A stretch of DNA of 32,687 bases from Syntrophales bacterium (GCA_028688935.1 JAQTXE010000008.1:1-32687); one strand, 5' to 3'. Positions 19,500 through 28,707 are shown, counted from the first letter of the stretch. Translations and numbers: made by a program. Notes: generated from the sequence alone by a model not told the origin.

Positions 19500-20819
19500 C
19501 TAGTTAGGCAAGGCGCCCGCGGGCTTTAATCTTGCAAATTTACTGTGCCGGCTGATTTCTTCAATAATATAATCAGCTAGTATTTGATAACCTTTCTTAT
19601 TAAAATGGCAGCAATCATCGCTATAGACGGTTTCCTTGGTATGGGCAAAAATCATGGTGGCATCAAAGAAATTGACCTGATTTTTTACCAGCATCTTACC
19701 CCGGGCAATGAGCAGGGGATAGCCGATGATGACCGGCCGCCGATATACATGCTTCTCATTAAAGGCAAGGTGTTTCTCTTCCCTGGTTAACTGTTTTGAC
19801 CCTTGTAAGTATTGGTCCGGCTGGAGAACATGGTAGTAGGCAAAACCGTTTTTTGGGGCCAGGTCGTTGATCAGCAGGGAACATCTGTACCAGAAATCCG
19901 CGGCTGCTTCAAACATCTTCGTGTCATTAGCATAATGTTCCACCGGCCCGGATTCGGCAAAGCGTTTCTTCGATTTCATTTGCAGCTCCAAGAGCGCCAT
20001 GGAGCTTTTATAAATATCTTTATTGTTTATCATCAGTTGCACCATTTTGATGAGACCATAGGTGGCACTGAAATTAAATACGCTGGTGGCCAAGGCGGCC
20101 AACCTTTCTCGTTTAATATCTTGAAAATATTTTAGTTTGCCTATCGCCGCCAATACCCGGGGAGGGGGATTGTCGCTGATTCTTAACTCCCAGCTACGGG
20201 GGAAAAAGGGGTTGACGCCGGCCACGTAATTTTCCACATAAGGGAGCACAATATCATTGAACCCGTCCAGGTTAATTACCAGGTCGTATTGCGCCCCCAA
20301 AGCGAGGAAATAAGTAAGGGCCATCAGTTGTTGGGGCTGCTTGAAACCGGGGCAGGCCAGGTTGATCAGACGGGGAGCGGCCTTAAAAGTCTTTTTCCAG
20401 GCCTGCTCAATAGGTTTCACCAACCCGTTAGCCACTGAACCTCCCAAGATCACAATATTTACTTTTCCCGCTTCTTTTTTAACCACCGGTGAAATATCGG
20501 TTAAAAAACCCTGGCCGGTAAAATTTTTCTTCTCATCCCCGGAATCCAAGACATAGCCGACATAAGGATGAATGACTTCCTGGTTTAAAAAGTTGGCGCT
20601 CTGGTCCGTGATATCATATTTATGGACCACATAACTTCTAAGATTCCCGGGGGAATATCTTTTCCCAAAAATAATCAGGAAAGTAACCTGAGATAGTAGT
20701 TCAATACTAAGAACCACTATCAAAAACATGACGCCATAAAATAAGTAAATTCTAAATTTGTTGTCTTGTCCGTGCTTCATTGAGCTTGTTCCAAGTTTTC
20801 CGTCACTCTTTGTGGTCAT
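19500..20819 (-). CDS. Membrane-anchored SGNH/GDSL-like hydrolase family protein
   Basis: Single N-terminal TM; 'VNIVILGGSVANGLV' block I-like, 'YDLVINLDGFNDIVLPY', C-terminal 'YSDDCCHFNKKGYQILADYI' (DxxH-like). Confidence 0.7.
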   Translation of the reverse strand: MTTKSDGKLGTSSMKHGQDNKFRIYLFYGVMFLIVVLSIELLSQVTFLIIFGKRYSPGNLRSYVVHKYDITDQSANFLNQEVIHPYVGYVLDSGDEKKNFTGQGFLTDISPVVKKEAGKVNIVILGGSVANGLVKPIEQAWKKTFKAAPRLINLACPGFKQPQQLMALTYFLALGAQYDLVINLDGFNDIVLPYVENYVAGVNPFFPRSWELRISDNPPPRVLAAIGKLKYFQDIKRERLAALATSVFNFSATYGLIKMVQLMINNKDIYKSSMALLELQMKSKKRFAESGPVEHYANDTKMFEAAADFWYRCSLLINDLAPKNGFAYYHVLQPDQYLQGSKQLTREEKHLAFNEKHVYRRPVIIGYPLLIARGKMLVKNQVNFFDATMIFAHTKETVYSDDCCHFNKKGYQILADYIIEEISRHSKFARLKPAGALPN

Positions 20820-20904
20820 AAAAAATAAGCTTTATATTTAGTTGTTAGCACATATAACCAGATTTATAAGGACGAACCTGGGTTTCGCCCCTACCTGTCT
20901 TTCT

Positions 20905-22419
20905 TCAGGTAAGAATCTTGAAATGATCGATGATCGCCGCGGCCAGGGCGGGTATGGTAAAATCCTGGGGCTGAATCTGGGGGGTGGGGCCGTATTCCTG
21001 GAGCGTGGCCCCGGTGATGGGGCCAATGGCGGCCACAACCGCCTTCTTTGCCAGGGCCTGGAAGCGTTCCGGACCCAGGAGTCTCACAAAGTTATGCACC
21101 GTGGCGGAACTGGTGAAGGTGAGGATATCCACCCGGCCTGCTTGTAAGGCAGCTTCCGCTTCCGGGGGAATCCCCCCTGGAGGCAGGGCCTGATAGACCG
21201 GGGCCACGTCCACCTGGGCGCCCAGTTGCGCCAGACCCTGGGGCAGCACCTCCCGGGCCACCTGGGCCCGGGCCAGGAGAATCCGGTCGCCGGAGGCGAT
21301 ATGAGGTGAGAGGGCCTCCAGGAGCACTTCCGCTTTGAACGCGGCCGGCACCACGTCCGCCGTCAGCCCCCAGTTTTGTAGAGCCTGGGCCGTGGCCGGG
21401 CCGATGGCCGCGAGCTTGGCACTCCCCAGGGCCCGCACGTCCTGCCCCTGACCAAACAAACGCTGCATAAACGCAGCCACGCCGTTGGCGCTGGTGAAAA
21501 CGATCCACTGATACCGGGAAAGGTTTGATAGGGCCTGATCCAGGGGGGTGAAATCATCCGGGGGGCCGATCTCCAGGGTGGGTACCTCCAGGCAGCGGGC
21601 CCCGGCGGCGGCCAGCAGAGCCACCAGCGCCGAGGCCTGCTCCCGGGTGCGGGTGACCACCACGGTTTTGCCCCACAGGGGCCTGGTCTCCCACCACTTC
21701 AGGCTCTCCCTCAGGGAGGCTGCTTCCCCCACCACCAGGATGGCCGGGGGCTTGATGCCGGCTGCTTGGGCGACGGCGGCGATATTTTCCAACACCCCGG
21801 TGACCGTACGCTGTTCCGTGGTGGTGCCCTTCTCGATCACCGCCGCCGGGGTCGTAGGAGGCCGGCCGCCTGCGAGCAAGCGGCGGCAGTTGTCCGCCAA
21901 ATTTTTCACCCCCATGAGAAAGACCAGGGTCCCCTGGGTCTGGGCCAGCACGTCCCAGGGGATGGCGCTGGTCTCCTTGGTGGGGTCCTCGTGGCCGGTG
22001 ATGAAGGTCACCAGGGACGCCAGCCCCCGGTGAGTCACGGGGATGCCCGCATACGCGGGCACGGCCACGGCCGCGGTCACCCCGGGGACTACCTCGAAGG
22101 GTAGCCCCGCGGCCGCCAGGGCCAGGGCTTCTTCGCCCCCCCGGCCGAAGACGAAGGGGTCGCCGCCCTTAAGGCGCACCACCGTGAGGCCGGAGCGGGC
22201 CTTGTCCACCAGGAGCTGGTTGATGCCCTCCTGGGGCAGGGCATGGGCCCCGGCTTTTTTGCCCACGTAGATAATTTCTGCGTCCGCCGGGGCCTCTTTG
22301 AGCAACTCCGGGGAGGCCAACTGGTCATAGACCACCACCTGGGCCTTTCTGAGGACTTCCCGGCCCTTCACCGTGATCAACCCCGGATCTCCGGGCCCCG
22401 CACCCACCAGATAAACCAT
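20905..22419 (-). CDS. Fused uroporphyrinogen-III C-methyltransferase / uroporphyrinogen-III synthase (CobA-HemD)
   Basis: VYLVGAGPGDPGLITVKG, VRLKGGDPFVFGRGGEE, VVPGVTAAVAVPAYAGIPVTHR (CobA); C-terminal HemD-like domain (VVVTRTREQASALVALLAAAGARCLEVPTLEI). Confidence 0.95.
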   Translation of the reverse strand: MVYLVGAGPGDPGLITVKGREVLRKAQVVVYDQLASPELLKEAPADAEIIYVGKKAGAHALPQEGINQLLVDKARSGLTVVRLKGGDPFVFGRGGEEALALAAAGLPFEVVPGVTAAVAVPAYAGIPVTHRGLASLVTFITGHEDPTKETSAIPWDVLAQTQGTLVFLMGVKNLADNCRRLLAGGRPPTTPAAVIEKGTTTEQRTVTGVLENIAAVAQAAGIKPPAILVVGEAASLRESLKWWETRPLWGKTVVVTRTREQASALVALLAAAGARCLEVPTLEIGPPDDFTPLDQALSNLSRYQWIVFTSANGVAAFMQRLFGQGQDVRALGSAKLAAIGPATAQALQNWGLTADVVPAAFKAEVLLEALSPHIASGDRILLARAQVAREVLPQGLAQLGAQVDVAPVYQALPPGGIPPEAEAALQAGRVDILTFTSSATVHNFVRLLGPERFQALAKKAVVAAIGPITGATLQEYGPTPQIQPQDFTIPALAAAIIDHFKILT

Positions 22420-22468
22420 CTTGAAATATTACCATATTTTCAGCAGAGAGGCACGGCGGACACCGAAA

Positions 22469-22545
22469 AGTGGCCAGTGATCAGGGGTCAGTGGTCAGCG
22501 AAAATACCAAGCAGTTAACCACTGGCCACCGGCCACTGACCACTA
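22469..22545. repeat. Heptamer-array inverted pair between the cobA-hemD and hemerythrin genes
   Basis: AGTGGCC AGTGATC AGGGGTC AGTGGTC AG ... ACC ACTGGCC ACCGGCC ACTGACC ACTA. Confidence 0.85.
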
Positions 22546-22594
22546 ATTCTTCCCTGTGCCTCTGCGCGCTCTCCGTGTCTTAGTGGTGAATCTT

Positions 22595-23176
22595 TTATTT
22601 ATGATCATGATGGCAAGATTTCCGGTTCTCGATCCCTTCCACTATGCCCCGGTATTTCTCGTGGATAATCTGCCGGTCAAATTCGTACATGGCCTGGAGC
22701 ATATCCGCCTTTTCGGGGCCACTGAAATAGGTCATGCAGGGGATAAAAAAATGTTTATCCTCTTTTTCGATGTGCCGGGGATAAAATTCCACCAGTTTGT
22801 CCAGATTTTCCAGAATTTTCTCCAGCGCGCCCTCTTTTACCAGGAGATAGTCCTCCTTGGCCCACACCAGCGCCAGGGTGGTCTCCCGGCCCCAGACGTG
22901 GTCCTGGATCAACTCTTCCATCATCTGGCGATGCTCGGCGGCTATGTCTTTTTTAGCCAGAGCCGCGAAAAGGATTTCTTCCTCTTTGCCATGGTGGACG
23001 CGGTCGGCGTAAAAACGGATGAAATCCACCGCGGTGTCGATGAACACCGGGTCCACGAAGGCGAACTCCGGGTCCACCGCCACGTTGTCTTTGATCCGGG
23101 TTAATTCACAGCGCATGAGCTGGATCATGCGCTCGATGAGGCGATGTTCGATCATTAAAGGGCCGATGGGCTGCAT
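22595..23176 (-). CDS. Hemerythrin HHE-domain protein
   Basis: MIEHRLIERMIQL, HHGKEEEILF, HIEKEDKHFFIPCM motifs. Start placed at MQPIGPLMIEHR because the longer ORF start lies in repeat DNA. Confidence 0.9.
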   Translation of the reverse strand: MQPIGPLMIEHRLIERMIQLMRCELTRIKDNVAVDPEFAFVDPVFIDTAVDFIRFYADRVHHGKEEEILFAALAKKDIAAEHRQMMEELIQDHVWGRETTLALVWAKEDYLLVKEGALEKILENLDKLVEFYPRHIEKEDKHFFIPCMTYFSGPEKADMLQAMYEFDRQIIHEKYRGIVEGIENRKSCHHDHK

Positions 23177-23195
23177 AATGTTTATTTCCTTTTTT

Positions 23196-23259
23196 AACCG
23201 CGGATGAACGCCGATATACGCCGATAACAATCTGCGTCCATCTGCGTTTATCGGCGGTT
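23196..23259. repeat. Intergenic inverted repeat with internal direct repeats (AACCGCGGATGAACGCCGATATACGCCGATAA ... CTGCGTCCATCTGCGTTTATCGGCGGTT)
   Basis: Outer arms AACCGC/GCGGTT-type pairing, with internal direct repeats CGCCGATA x2 and TCTGCGT x2. Confidence 0.75.
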
Positions 23260-24401
23260 CAGATTTTTATCAACTCATACTCCCGGCTTCCCAGGCCCAG
23301 TTCTTCGGCGTAGGCCAATTTCAGGGGCCAGTCCACCTGGGGGTAGATATCCTTAAATTTGTCGCTGCCCGGGCCCATCTCTTTTAGGGCCGAGCCCTCC
23401 AGGCCCCGGGCCCGGTTTACCAGGTCCGCGGCCGCCTGGTCGATGGCCACCGGGTCCTTAGAGGCCAGGATGCCGATATCGCCGACGATGGGCGCGTCGT
23501 TGTGTCCGTAGCAGTCGCAGGCCGGAGAGACCTGGGTGACGAAGCTTAAGAACACGGCCCGGTCCTTTTTGCTTTGCATCACTCCGTAGGCGTACTCCGC
23601 CAGCTTTTCCAGGAAGACGGGGATGGATTCGTTCCATTGGATCTGGATGTTGCCATAGGGGCAAACCAGGATGCACTCGGCGCAACCGATGCACTTGGCG
23701 GTATCGATCACCGCTTTCTGGGTCTCCGGATTGATCTGGATGGCCTCCTGGGCGCAGTGGGCCACGCACTCCCCGCAGCCGGTGCACTTTTTGTCTAACA
23801 CTTTAGGGGAGATGTTGGAGTGTTGGGCCAGCTTTCCCCGGCGGGAGGCGCCCCCCATGGCTAAATTTTTGATAGCGCCGCCGAAACCGGAGAGCTCGTG
23901 GAGCTTGAAGTGGGTCATGGCCACCATCCCTTCTGCTTCCACCAGCCCCTCGGCCAGAAAAACGCTCTGGAAATGTTTTTTGTTGATGGGGAGTTCCACC
24001 TCCGCCTTGCCCGTGAGACCGTCGGCAATCACCAGGGGAGCCTTCACCACCGCGTAGGCGAAGCCGTTTTCAATGGCCGTGGTCAGGTGGCTTACCGCCT
24101 CGGACCGGGTGCCCACGTAGACGGTGTTGGCGTCGGTTAAGAAAGGCCGGCCCCCGTGCTCCCAGAGGGCGTCCACCACCCAGCGCACGAAATTGGGGCG
24201 GATAAAGGCGGTGTTGCCCTTCTCCCCGAAATGGAGCTTCACGGCCATCAGGGGCCGCTTTTTCTTGCGCTGAACGATGGACTTCAAATCCACCGCGGCC
24301 AACAACTGCTGGAATTTTTTGACATTGGGCTCCTTGACGGAAGCGCGTAAATCCATGAAGAAAACCTGGCTGGGCATAATATTCCTCTTAGAAATTGGCA
24401 A
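23259..24401 (-). CDS. DUF362 domain protein with two 4Fe-4S ferredoxin motifs
   Basis: CTGCGECVAHCAQEAI and CIGCAECILVCPYGNI; N-terminal DUF362-type sequence (VKLHFGEKGNTAFIRPNFVRWVVDAL). Confidence 0.9.
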   Translation of the reverse strand: MPISKRNIMPSQVFFMDLRASVKEPNVKKFQQLLAAVDLKSIVQRKKKRPLMAVKLHFGEKGNTAFIRPNFVRWVVDALWEHGGRPFLTDANTVYVGTRSEAVSHLTTAIENGFAYAVVKAPLVIADGLTGKAEVELPINKKHFQSVFLAEGLVEAEGMVAMTHFKLHELSGFGGAIKNLAMGGASRRGKLAQHSNISPKVLDKKCTGCGECVAHCAQEAIQINPETQKAVIDTAKCIGCAECILVCPYGNIQIQWNESIPVFLEKLAEYAYGVMQSKKDRAVFLSFVTQVSPACDCYGHNDAPIVGDIGILASKDPVAIDQAAADLVNRARGLEGSALKEMGPGSDKFKDIYPQVDWPLKLAYAEELGLGSREYELIKI

Positions 24402-24451
24402 AAAATAGAAACTTTTGTTTAAAAACTATGTCGTCGATAAGTATATTTTTA

Positions 24452-25327
24452 TCAAAGATATTTCTTCAAGAAACCATATCTTTTATTATCTTTATAATAA
24501 AAATAGCGAGCTATTTCTGTTTTTGCTTCTATAGGAGATTTATTAACTACGGAAATTATAAAAGATTTTTGTGAATTCAATATTTCATTTTTTTTGCCAG
24601 AGCCTAAAGCTTCAGCTTGTTGAAATAAATCATCTCCTTGTTTAATTTTTCCTTTATCAATGTAAATGGCTCCAAGTAAGTTATATGGATAAAATGATTC
24701 GTCGTACTTTAGAGCATCCCAGGCGCATTTTTCAGCTTTTGGTAAGTTACCATCATCACGTAAGCATGCCCCATGAGCTGTAAGAACAGCTGCCATAAAC
24801 TTTTTGAAATCTTTATGTTGATTGAACCTATCCTGCTGAATATTTTCAATGTTAGTTAATGCCAACCCTTTGTCCACCAAACCAGCTTTTCGATAATATT
24901 TGGCTGCGGTAACAATATGCCATTTATCATCACCAATATTTTTTTCATAATATTTTCCTAATAATTCATAGGCATTTCTTTCCAATATAAAATTAATATC
25001 GTCACCGTTTAGATTAATCCCATCATGGATTTTGAATATAATATCTAGAAATCTGTCCTTTAAATGAAGATTTTTGTATTTTAACTTTTCTTTTAATGAA
25101 ATTGGTAGTTGGTCTATAAATGAATTGTCAAAAAGTACAGAAAATTCGTTGTATTTATATTTACAATTAGGTCTGTTTTCAAAACTAATATAAATGCGTT
25201 CATCATCTATCTTATTAATAATTCCATACTGATGTACTTTTTTGTTAAATATCTTAATCCCACATAATTGATGTAAAATGGACTCGTCATATTTTGCTAA
25301 AGAAAAAATAAGCTTCCATAAATTCAT
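24452..25327 (-). CDS. AT-rich TPR-like protein of unknown function, probably horizontally acquired
   Basis: Long ORF with TPR-like helices (AEKCAWDALKYDESFYPYNLLGAIYIDKGKIKQGDDLFQQAEALG). Visibly AT-rich against GC-rich flanks. Confidence 0.7.
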   Translation of the reverse strand: MNLWKLIFSLAKYDESILHQLCGIKIFNKKVHQYGIINKIDDERIYISFENRPNCKYKYNEFSVLFDNSFIDQLPISLKEKLKYKNLHLKDRFLDIIFKIHDGINLNGDDINFILERNAYELLGKYYEKNIGDDKWHIVTAAKYYRKAGLVDKGLALTNIENIQQDRFNQHKDFKKFMAAVLTAHGACLRDDGNLPKAEKCAWDALKYDESFYPYNLLGAIYIDKGKIKQGDDLFQQAEALGSGKKNEILNSQKSFIISVVNKSPIEAKTEIARYFYYKDNKRYGFLKKYL

Positions 25328-25408
25328 TGAATTAACCGTTAACTAAATAATATTGGCGGGCCATGCTCATCTTACAATGGATTATCTTGCCAACAGAGCC
25401 TAAAACTG

Positions 25409-25792
25409 TCAACGCTCAACTCCCTCTCCCCCCGGCGGGGGGAGAGGGCCGGGGTGAGGGGGGAGGTCTTCGAGGGTGTCGAAAATTGTATCCATAATCG
25501 CATCCGTCTCCTGCAAGACCTCATGATTCCAAAACCGCAGGACATGATACCCCATTTTATTTAAGTAAGCGGTGCGCCGCGCATCTACCTCTTCATTCTC
25601 TCCATGTTGCCCGCCGTCCAACTCAATGACAACTTTTTTCTCTAGACAGATAAAATCTACGATGAATGGTCCCACCGGGTGTTGCCGCCGGAATTTCCAG
25701 CCGCCGAGCTGGCGATCCCGAAGATGATACCAGAGCCTGCTTTCTGCATCGGTCATGTTCTTCCGCAGGACCCGGGCGAGCTGCGTGGTCAC
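25409..25792 (-). CDS. DUF559 (PD-(D/E)XK/Vsr-like) endonuclease-domain protein whose C-terminus is encoded by a palindromic repeat
   Basis: LARVLRKNMTDAESRLWYHLRDRQLGGWKFRRQHPVGPFIVDFICLEKKVVIELDGGQHGE...RTAYLNKMGYHVLRFWNHEVL is canonical DUF559. Tail PPHPGPLPPPGGEGVER lies in the repeat. Confidence 0.9.
   Translation of the reverse strand: MTTQLARVLRKNMTDAESRLWYHLRDRQLGGWKFRRQHPVGPFIVDFICLEKKVVIELDGGQHGENEEVDARRTAYLNKMGYHVLRFWNHEVLQETDAIMDTIFDTLEDLPPHPGPLPPPGGEGVER
25417..25463. repeat. GC-rich palindromic repeat copy 1 (overlaps the 3' end of the DUF559 gene)
   Basis: CAACTCCCTCTCCCCCCGGCGGGGGGAGAGGGCCGGGGTGAGGGGGG. Confidence 0.9.
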
Positions 25793-25796
25793 TTAC

Positions 25797-25836
25797 GCCC
25801 CCCTCACCCTAGCCCTCTCCCCCGAGGGGAGAGGGG
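25797..25836. repeat. GC-rich palindromic repeat copy 2 (inverted, immediately upstream of the DUF559 start)
   Basis: CGCCCCCCTCACCCTAGCCCTCTCCCCCGAGGGGAGAGGGG; reverse-oriented relative to copy 1. Confidence 0.9.
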
Positions 25837-26010
25837 ATTAATGCAGGAATATCCATGAGATAAATAAAAACCCGAGGGCAATGAACAGCCTTAAAATGAG
25901 AGGATCAGATCGACTATGATATATCTCATTCCTTTTTACTCACTACATACTGCTTGCCGTTCCTTCTCTTCCTTGTTTTTCTAAGCAATGGAATCCAAGA
26001 AAGCCAGCCA

Positions 26011-26060
26011 TCAACTCCCTCTCCCCCCGGCGGGGGGAGAAGGTTGGGGTGAGGGGGGCG
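26011..26060. repeat. GC-rich palindromic repeat copy 3 (same orientation as copy 1)
   Basis: TCAACTCCCTCTCCCCCCGGCGGGGGGAGAAGGTTGGGGTGAGGGGGGCG. Confidence 0.9.
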
Positions 26061-26228
26061 TCCGCCCAACGCCACTGTTGCAGGCTAAAGCTTGGGCTAC
26101 CCTGATATTGCACTACTAAAAAACTGGCCCCTAATCCTTAATGAATTGGTGGGATAGATTAACTCTTGTTGATGGGATCGGACACGGGCGGGCGAGACGC
26201 CCACCCTACCAGACCATCCCAAATTCTT

Positions 26229-26261
26229 ATCCCTGACCCCTGTTCCCTAATCCCTATCCCT
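26229..26261. repeat. Degenerate CCCTNNN heptamer array containing the pyrC stop codon
   Basis: Minus strand reads GGGATAG GGATTAG GGAACAG GGGTCAG GGATAAG; the first TAG is the pyrC stop. Confidence 0.85.
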
Positions 26262-27537
26262 CCTCCTCCCAGACCACCTCTCCCCCCACAATAGTCATCA
26301 CGGCTTTGCCTTTCAAGGTCCAGCCGTTAAAGGGGCAGTTCCGGGATTTGGAGGCGAAGGCGCTGGCGTCCACGGTCCACTCCCGGTTTAGATCAATGAG
26401 GGTGATGTCCGCCGGGGCCCCCGCTTTCAGGGTGCCTCCGGGCATGCCCAGGATACCCGCGGGATTGGTGCTGAGAGCGCCGATGGCCTGGCTCAGGTTA
26501 AGGGCGCCGTCGTGCACCAGTTTCAGGGTAAGGCTTAAGGAGGTTTCCAGGCCGATGAGGCCGAAGGCGGCGGCGGTGAATTCCACTTCTTTTTCCAGGG
26601 AGCTGTGGGGCGCGTGGTCGCAGGCCACCGCGTCCAGGGTGCCATCTCTGATGGCTTCTTTAATGGACTTCACGTCCATTTCGGTCCTCAAAGGCGGGTT
26701 AACCTTGGCATGGGTGTTATAGCCCAGGACCGCCTCTTCCGTCAGGGTGAAGTAATGGGGCGCGGTCTCGGCAGTGACGGGCAGGCCCATGGCCTTGGCT
26801 AGGCGAATGATGGCTACGCTGCCCGCGGTGCTGACGTGGGCGATATGGAGCCGCGCGCCGGTGAGGCGGGCCAGGGTCAGGTCCCGGTAGACCATGACCT
26901 CTTCCGCGGCCGCGGGGATGCCTTTCAGGCCCAATTGCAGGGAGACGGCGCCTTCGTGCATGACGCCGTCCGCCGCGAGGTCCAGGTCCTCGCAGTGGGA
27001 GATGACGGGGAGATCGAAGGTGCGGGCGTATTCCAGGGCCCGGCGCATGAGCATGGAGTTGCTCACCGGGCGGCCGTCGTCGGTCACGGCCACCACGCCC
27101 GCGGCCTTGAGATCGCCATATTCGCTGAGGGCCTGCCCCAGGGAGCCCACGGATACGGCTCCCACCGGGTAAACCCGGGCGTGGCCCGCGGCTTTGGCCT
27201 GGTCCAGGATGAGGCGGGTCACCGCGGCGTTGTCGTTCACCGGCTTGGTGTTGGGCATGCAGGCCACCCCGGTGAAGCCTCCCTGGATGGCGGCCCGGGT
27301 GCCGGACTCAATGGTCTCTTTGTATTCCTCCCCCGGTTCCCGGAGATGAACGTGCATGTCCACCAGACCCGGGGTCACCACCAGGTCCGAAGCGGAAATG
27401 ACCCGCCGTCCTTCGGCCGGGATCCGGCCCGGGGGCTCCAGGGCTACGATTTTGCCCCGTTCCACCAGCAGGTCCAGGGGGTCCTCCAGATGTTGGGAGG
27501 GGTCCACCACCAGCCCGCCTTTAATTAACAGGCTCAC
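26254..27537 (-). CDS. pyrC: Dihydroorotase PyrC (GTG start overlapping the pyrB stop)
   Basis: [77 protein letters not shown] overlap with pyrB. Confidence 0.95.
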   Translation of the reverse strand: MSLLIKGGLVVDPSQHLEDPLDLLVERGKIVALEPPGRIPAEGRRVISASDLVVTPGLVDMHVHLREPGEEYKETIESGTRAAIQGGFTGVACMPNTKPVNDNAAVTRLILDQAKAAGHARVYPVGAVSVGSLGQALSEYGDLKAAGVVAVTDDGRPVSNSMLMRRALEYARTFDLPVISHCEDLDLAADGVMHEGAVSLQLGLKGIPAAAEEVMVYRDLTLARLTGARLHIAHVSTAGSVAIIRLAKAMGLPVTAETAPHYFTLTEEAVLGYNTHAKVNPPLRTEMDVKSIKEAIRDGTLDAVACDHAPHSSLEKEVEFTAAAFGLIGLETSLSLTLKLVHDGALNLSQAIGALSTNPAGILGMPGGTLKAGAPADITLIDLNREWTVDASAFASKSRNCPFNGWTLKGKAVMTIVGGEVVWEEEG

Positions 27538-28460
27538 CCTTTTTCTCCTCCGATCAAGAAATAGAGCACGGCCATGCGCACCGCCACCCCGTTGGTCACC
27601 TGTTCCAGGATCAGGGAATGGGGGCCGTCGGCCACTTCCGGGGAAATTTCCACCCCCCGGTTGAGGGGACCGGGGTGCATAATGATCACGTCTTCTTTGG
27701 CAAGTTTCAGGTGTTTGGGGGCCAACCCGAAGAACTGGCTGTACTCCCTTAAGGTGGAGAGGAACATCTGGCCCATGCGCTCCAGTTGCAGTCTGAGCAT
27801 CATAATTACATCGGCATCGCGCACGGCTTCCACCAATGAAGTGGTAACCTGAGCGCCCAGGGTCTCCAGGTAAGGGGGCAGCATGGTGGCGGGCCCGGCC
27901 ACCGTTACCCTGGAGCCCATCTTGGTGAAGGCGTAAATATTGGAGCGGGCCACCCGGGAATGGGCGATGTCCCCGATAATGGCCACCTTCAGGCCGTCTA
28001 AGCGGCTCTTGGCCTCCCGCACGGTGAGGAGGTCCAAGAGGGCCTGGGTGGGGTGCTCGTGCAGTCCGTCTCCGGCGTTGATCACCCCGCACCGGAGGCG
28101 TTGGGCCAGGTAATGGGGGGCGCCGCTGGCGGCATGGCGGATAACCAAAACGTCCGGGGCCATGGCCTCCAGGTTATGGGCCGTGTCCGCCAAAGTCTCT
28201 CCCTTGACCGCGCTGGAGGCCGACACCGTCAGGTTCAGGGTGTCGGCGCTGAGGCGTTTGGCCGCGATCTCAAAGGACATGCGGGTGCGGGTGCTGGGTT
28301 CATAAAACAGGGTCACCACCGTCTTGCCCCGGAGGGTGGGCACTTTCTTGATGGGCCGGGTGGAGATCTCCTTGAAGGAAGCGGCGGTGTCCAAAATAAG
28401 GCTGATCTCTTCGGGTTCCAGGTCAGCGATGCCCAGCAGGTCTTTATGCCGGAATTCCAT
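27534..28460 (-). CDS. pyrB: Aspartate carbamoyltransferase catalytic subunit PyrB
   Basis: [58 protein letters not shown]. Confidence 0.97.
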   Translation of the reverse strand: MEFRHKDLLGIADLEPEEISLILDTAASFKEISTRPIKKVPTLRGKTVVTLFYEPSTRTRMSFEIAAKRLSADTLNLTVSASSAVKGETLADTAHNLEAMAPDVLVIRHAASGAPHYLAQRLRCGVINAGDGLHEHPTQALLDLLTVREAKSRLDGLKVAIIGDIAHSRVARSNIYAFTKMGSRVTVAGPATMLPPYLETLGAQVTTSLVEAVRDADVIMMLRLQLERMGQMFLSTLREYSQFFGLAPKHLKLAKEDVIIMHPGPLNRGVEISPEVADGPHSLILEQVTNGVAVRMAVLYFLIGGEKG

Positions 28461-28483
28461 AAACCAATCCTTCCTTGGGCGGC

Positions 28484-28513
28484 AAAAAAAAACCTCCTTA
28501 GCGGATAAGGAGG
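28484..28513 (-). terminator. Rho-independent terminator-like hairpin in the pyrB leader (attenuator candidate)
   Basis: Minus strand CCTCCTTA-TCCGC-TAAGGAGG followed by T9, 23 nt upstream of the pyrB ATG. Confidence 0.8.
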
Positions 28514-28633
28514 CGGTTTGCTATTTGGGAAGCTAGCAATCGAGTCATAGGGTTGCCCCTGGCGGCTATTATCTTCTACCATCCTTCGGCGGTGAATTCA
28601 AGAATATTCTCCGTCAATTTTCCGGTGTACGAG

Positions 28634-28662
28634 TTGACAGGCCAGAGGCTTATCACTATTAA
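28634..28662 (+). promoter_or_regulatory. Sigma70-like promoter for the hsp20 gene
   Basis: TTGACA - 17 nt - TATTAA, about 45 nt upstream of the hsp20 ATG. Confidence 0.55.
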
Positions 28663-28707
28663 TTTTAATAGAATGCTACTATCATAAGGCAATTTTGGAG
28701 GTGTCTT

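Noticed and set aside
23177-23230. N-terminal extension MLSAYIGVHPRLKKEIN of the hemerythrin ORF
   Set aside because: It is translated from the intergenic palindromic repeat. The conserved protein starts at MQPIGPLMIEHR.
26254-28092. 612-aa ORF reading through both the pyrC and pyrB regions
   Set aside because: Residues before VSLLIKGG come from the pyrB region read out of frame. The real PyrC starts at GTG 27537, overlapping the pyrB stop.
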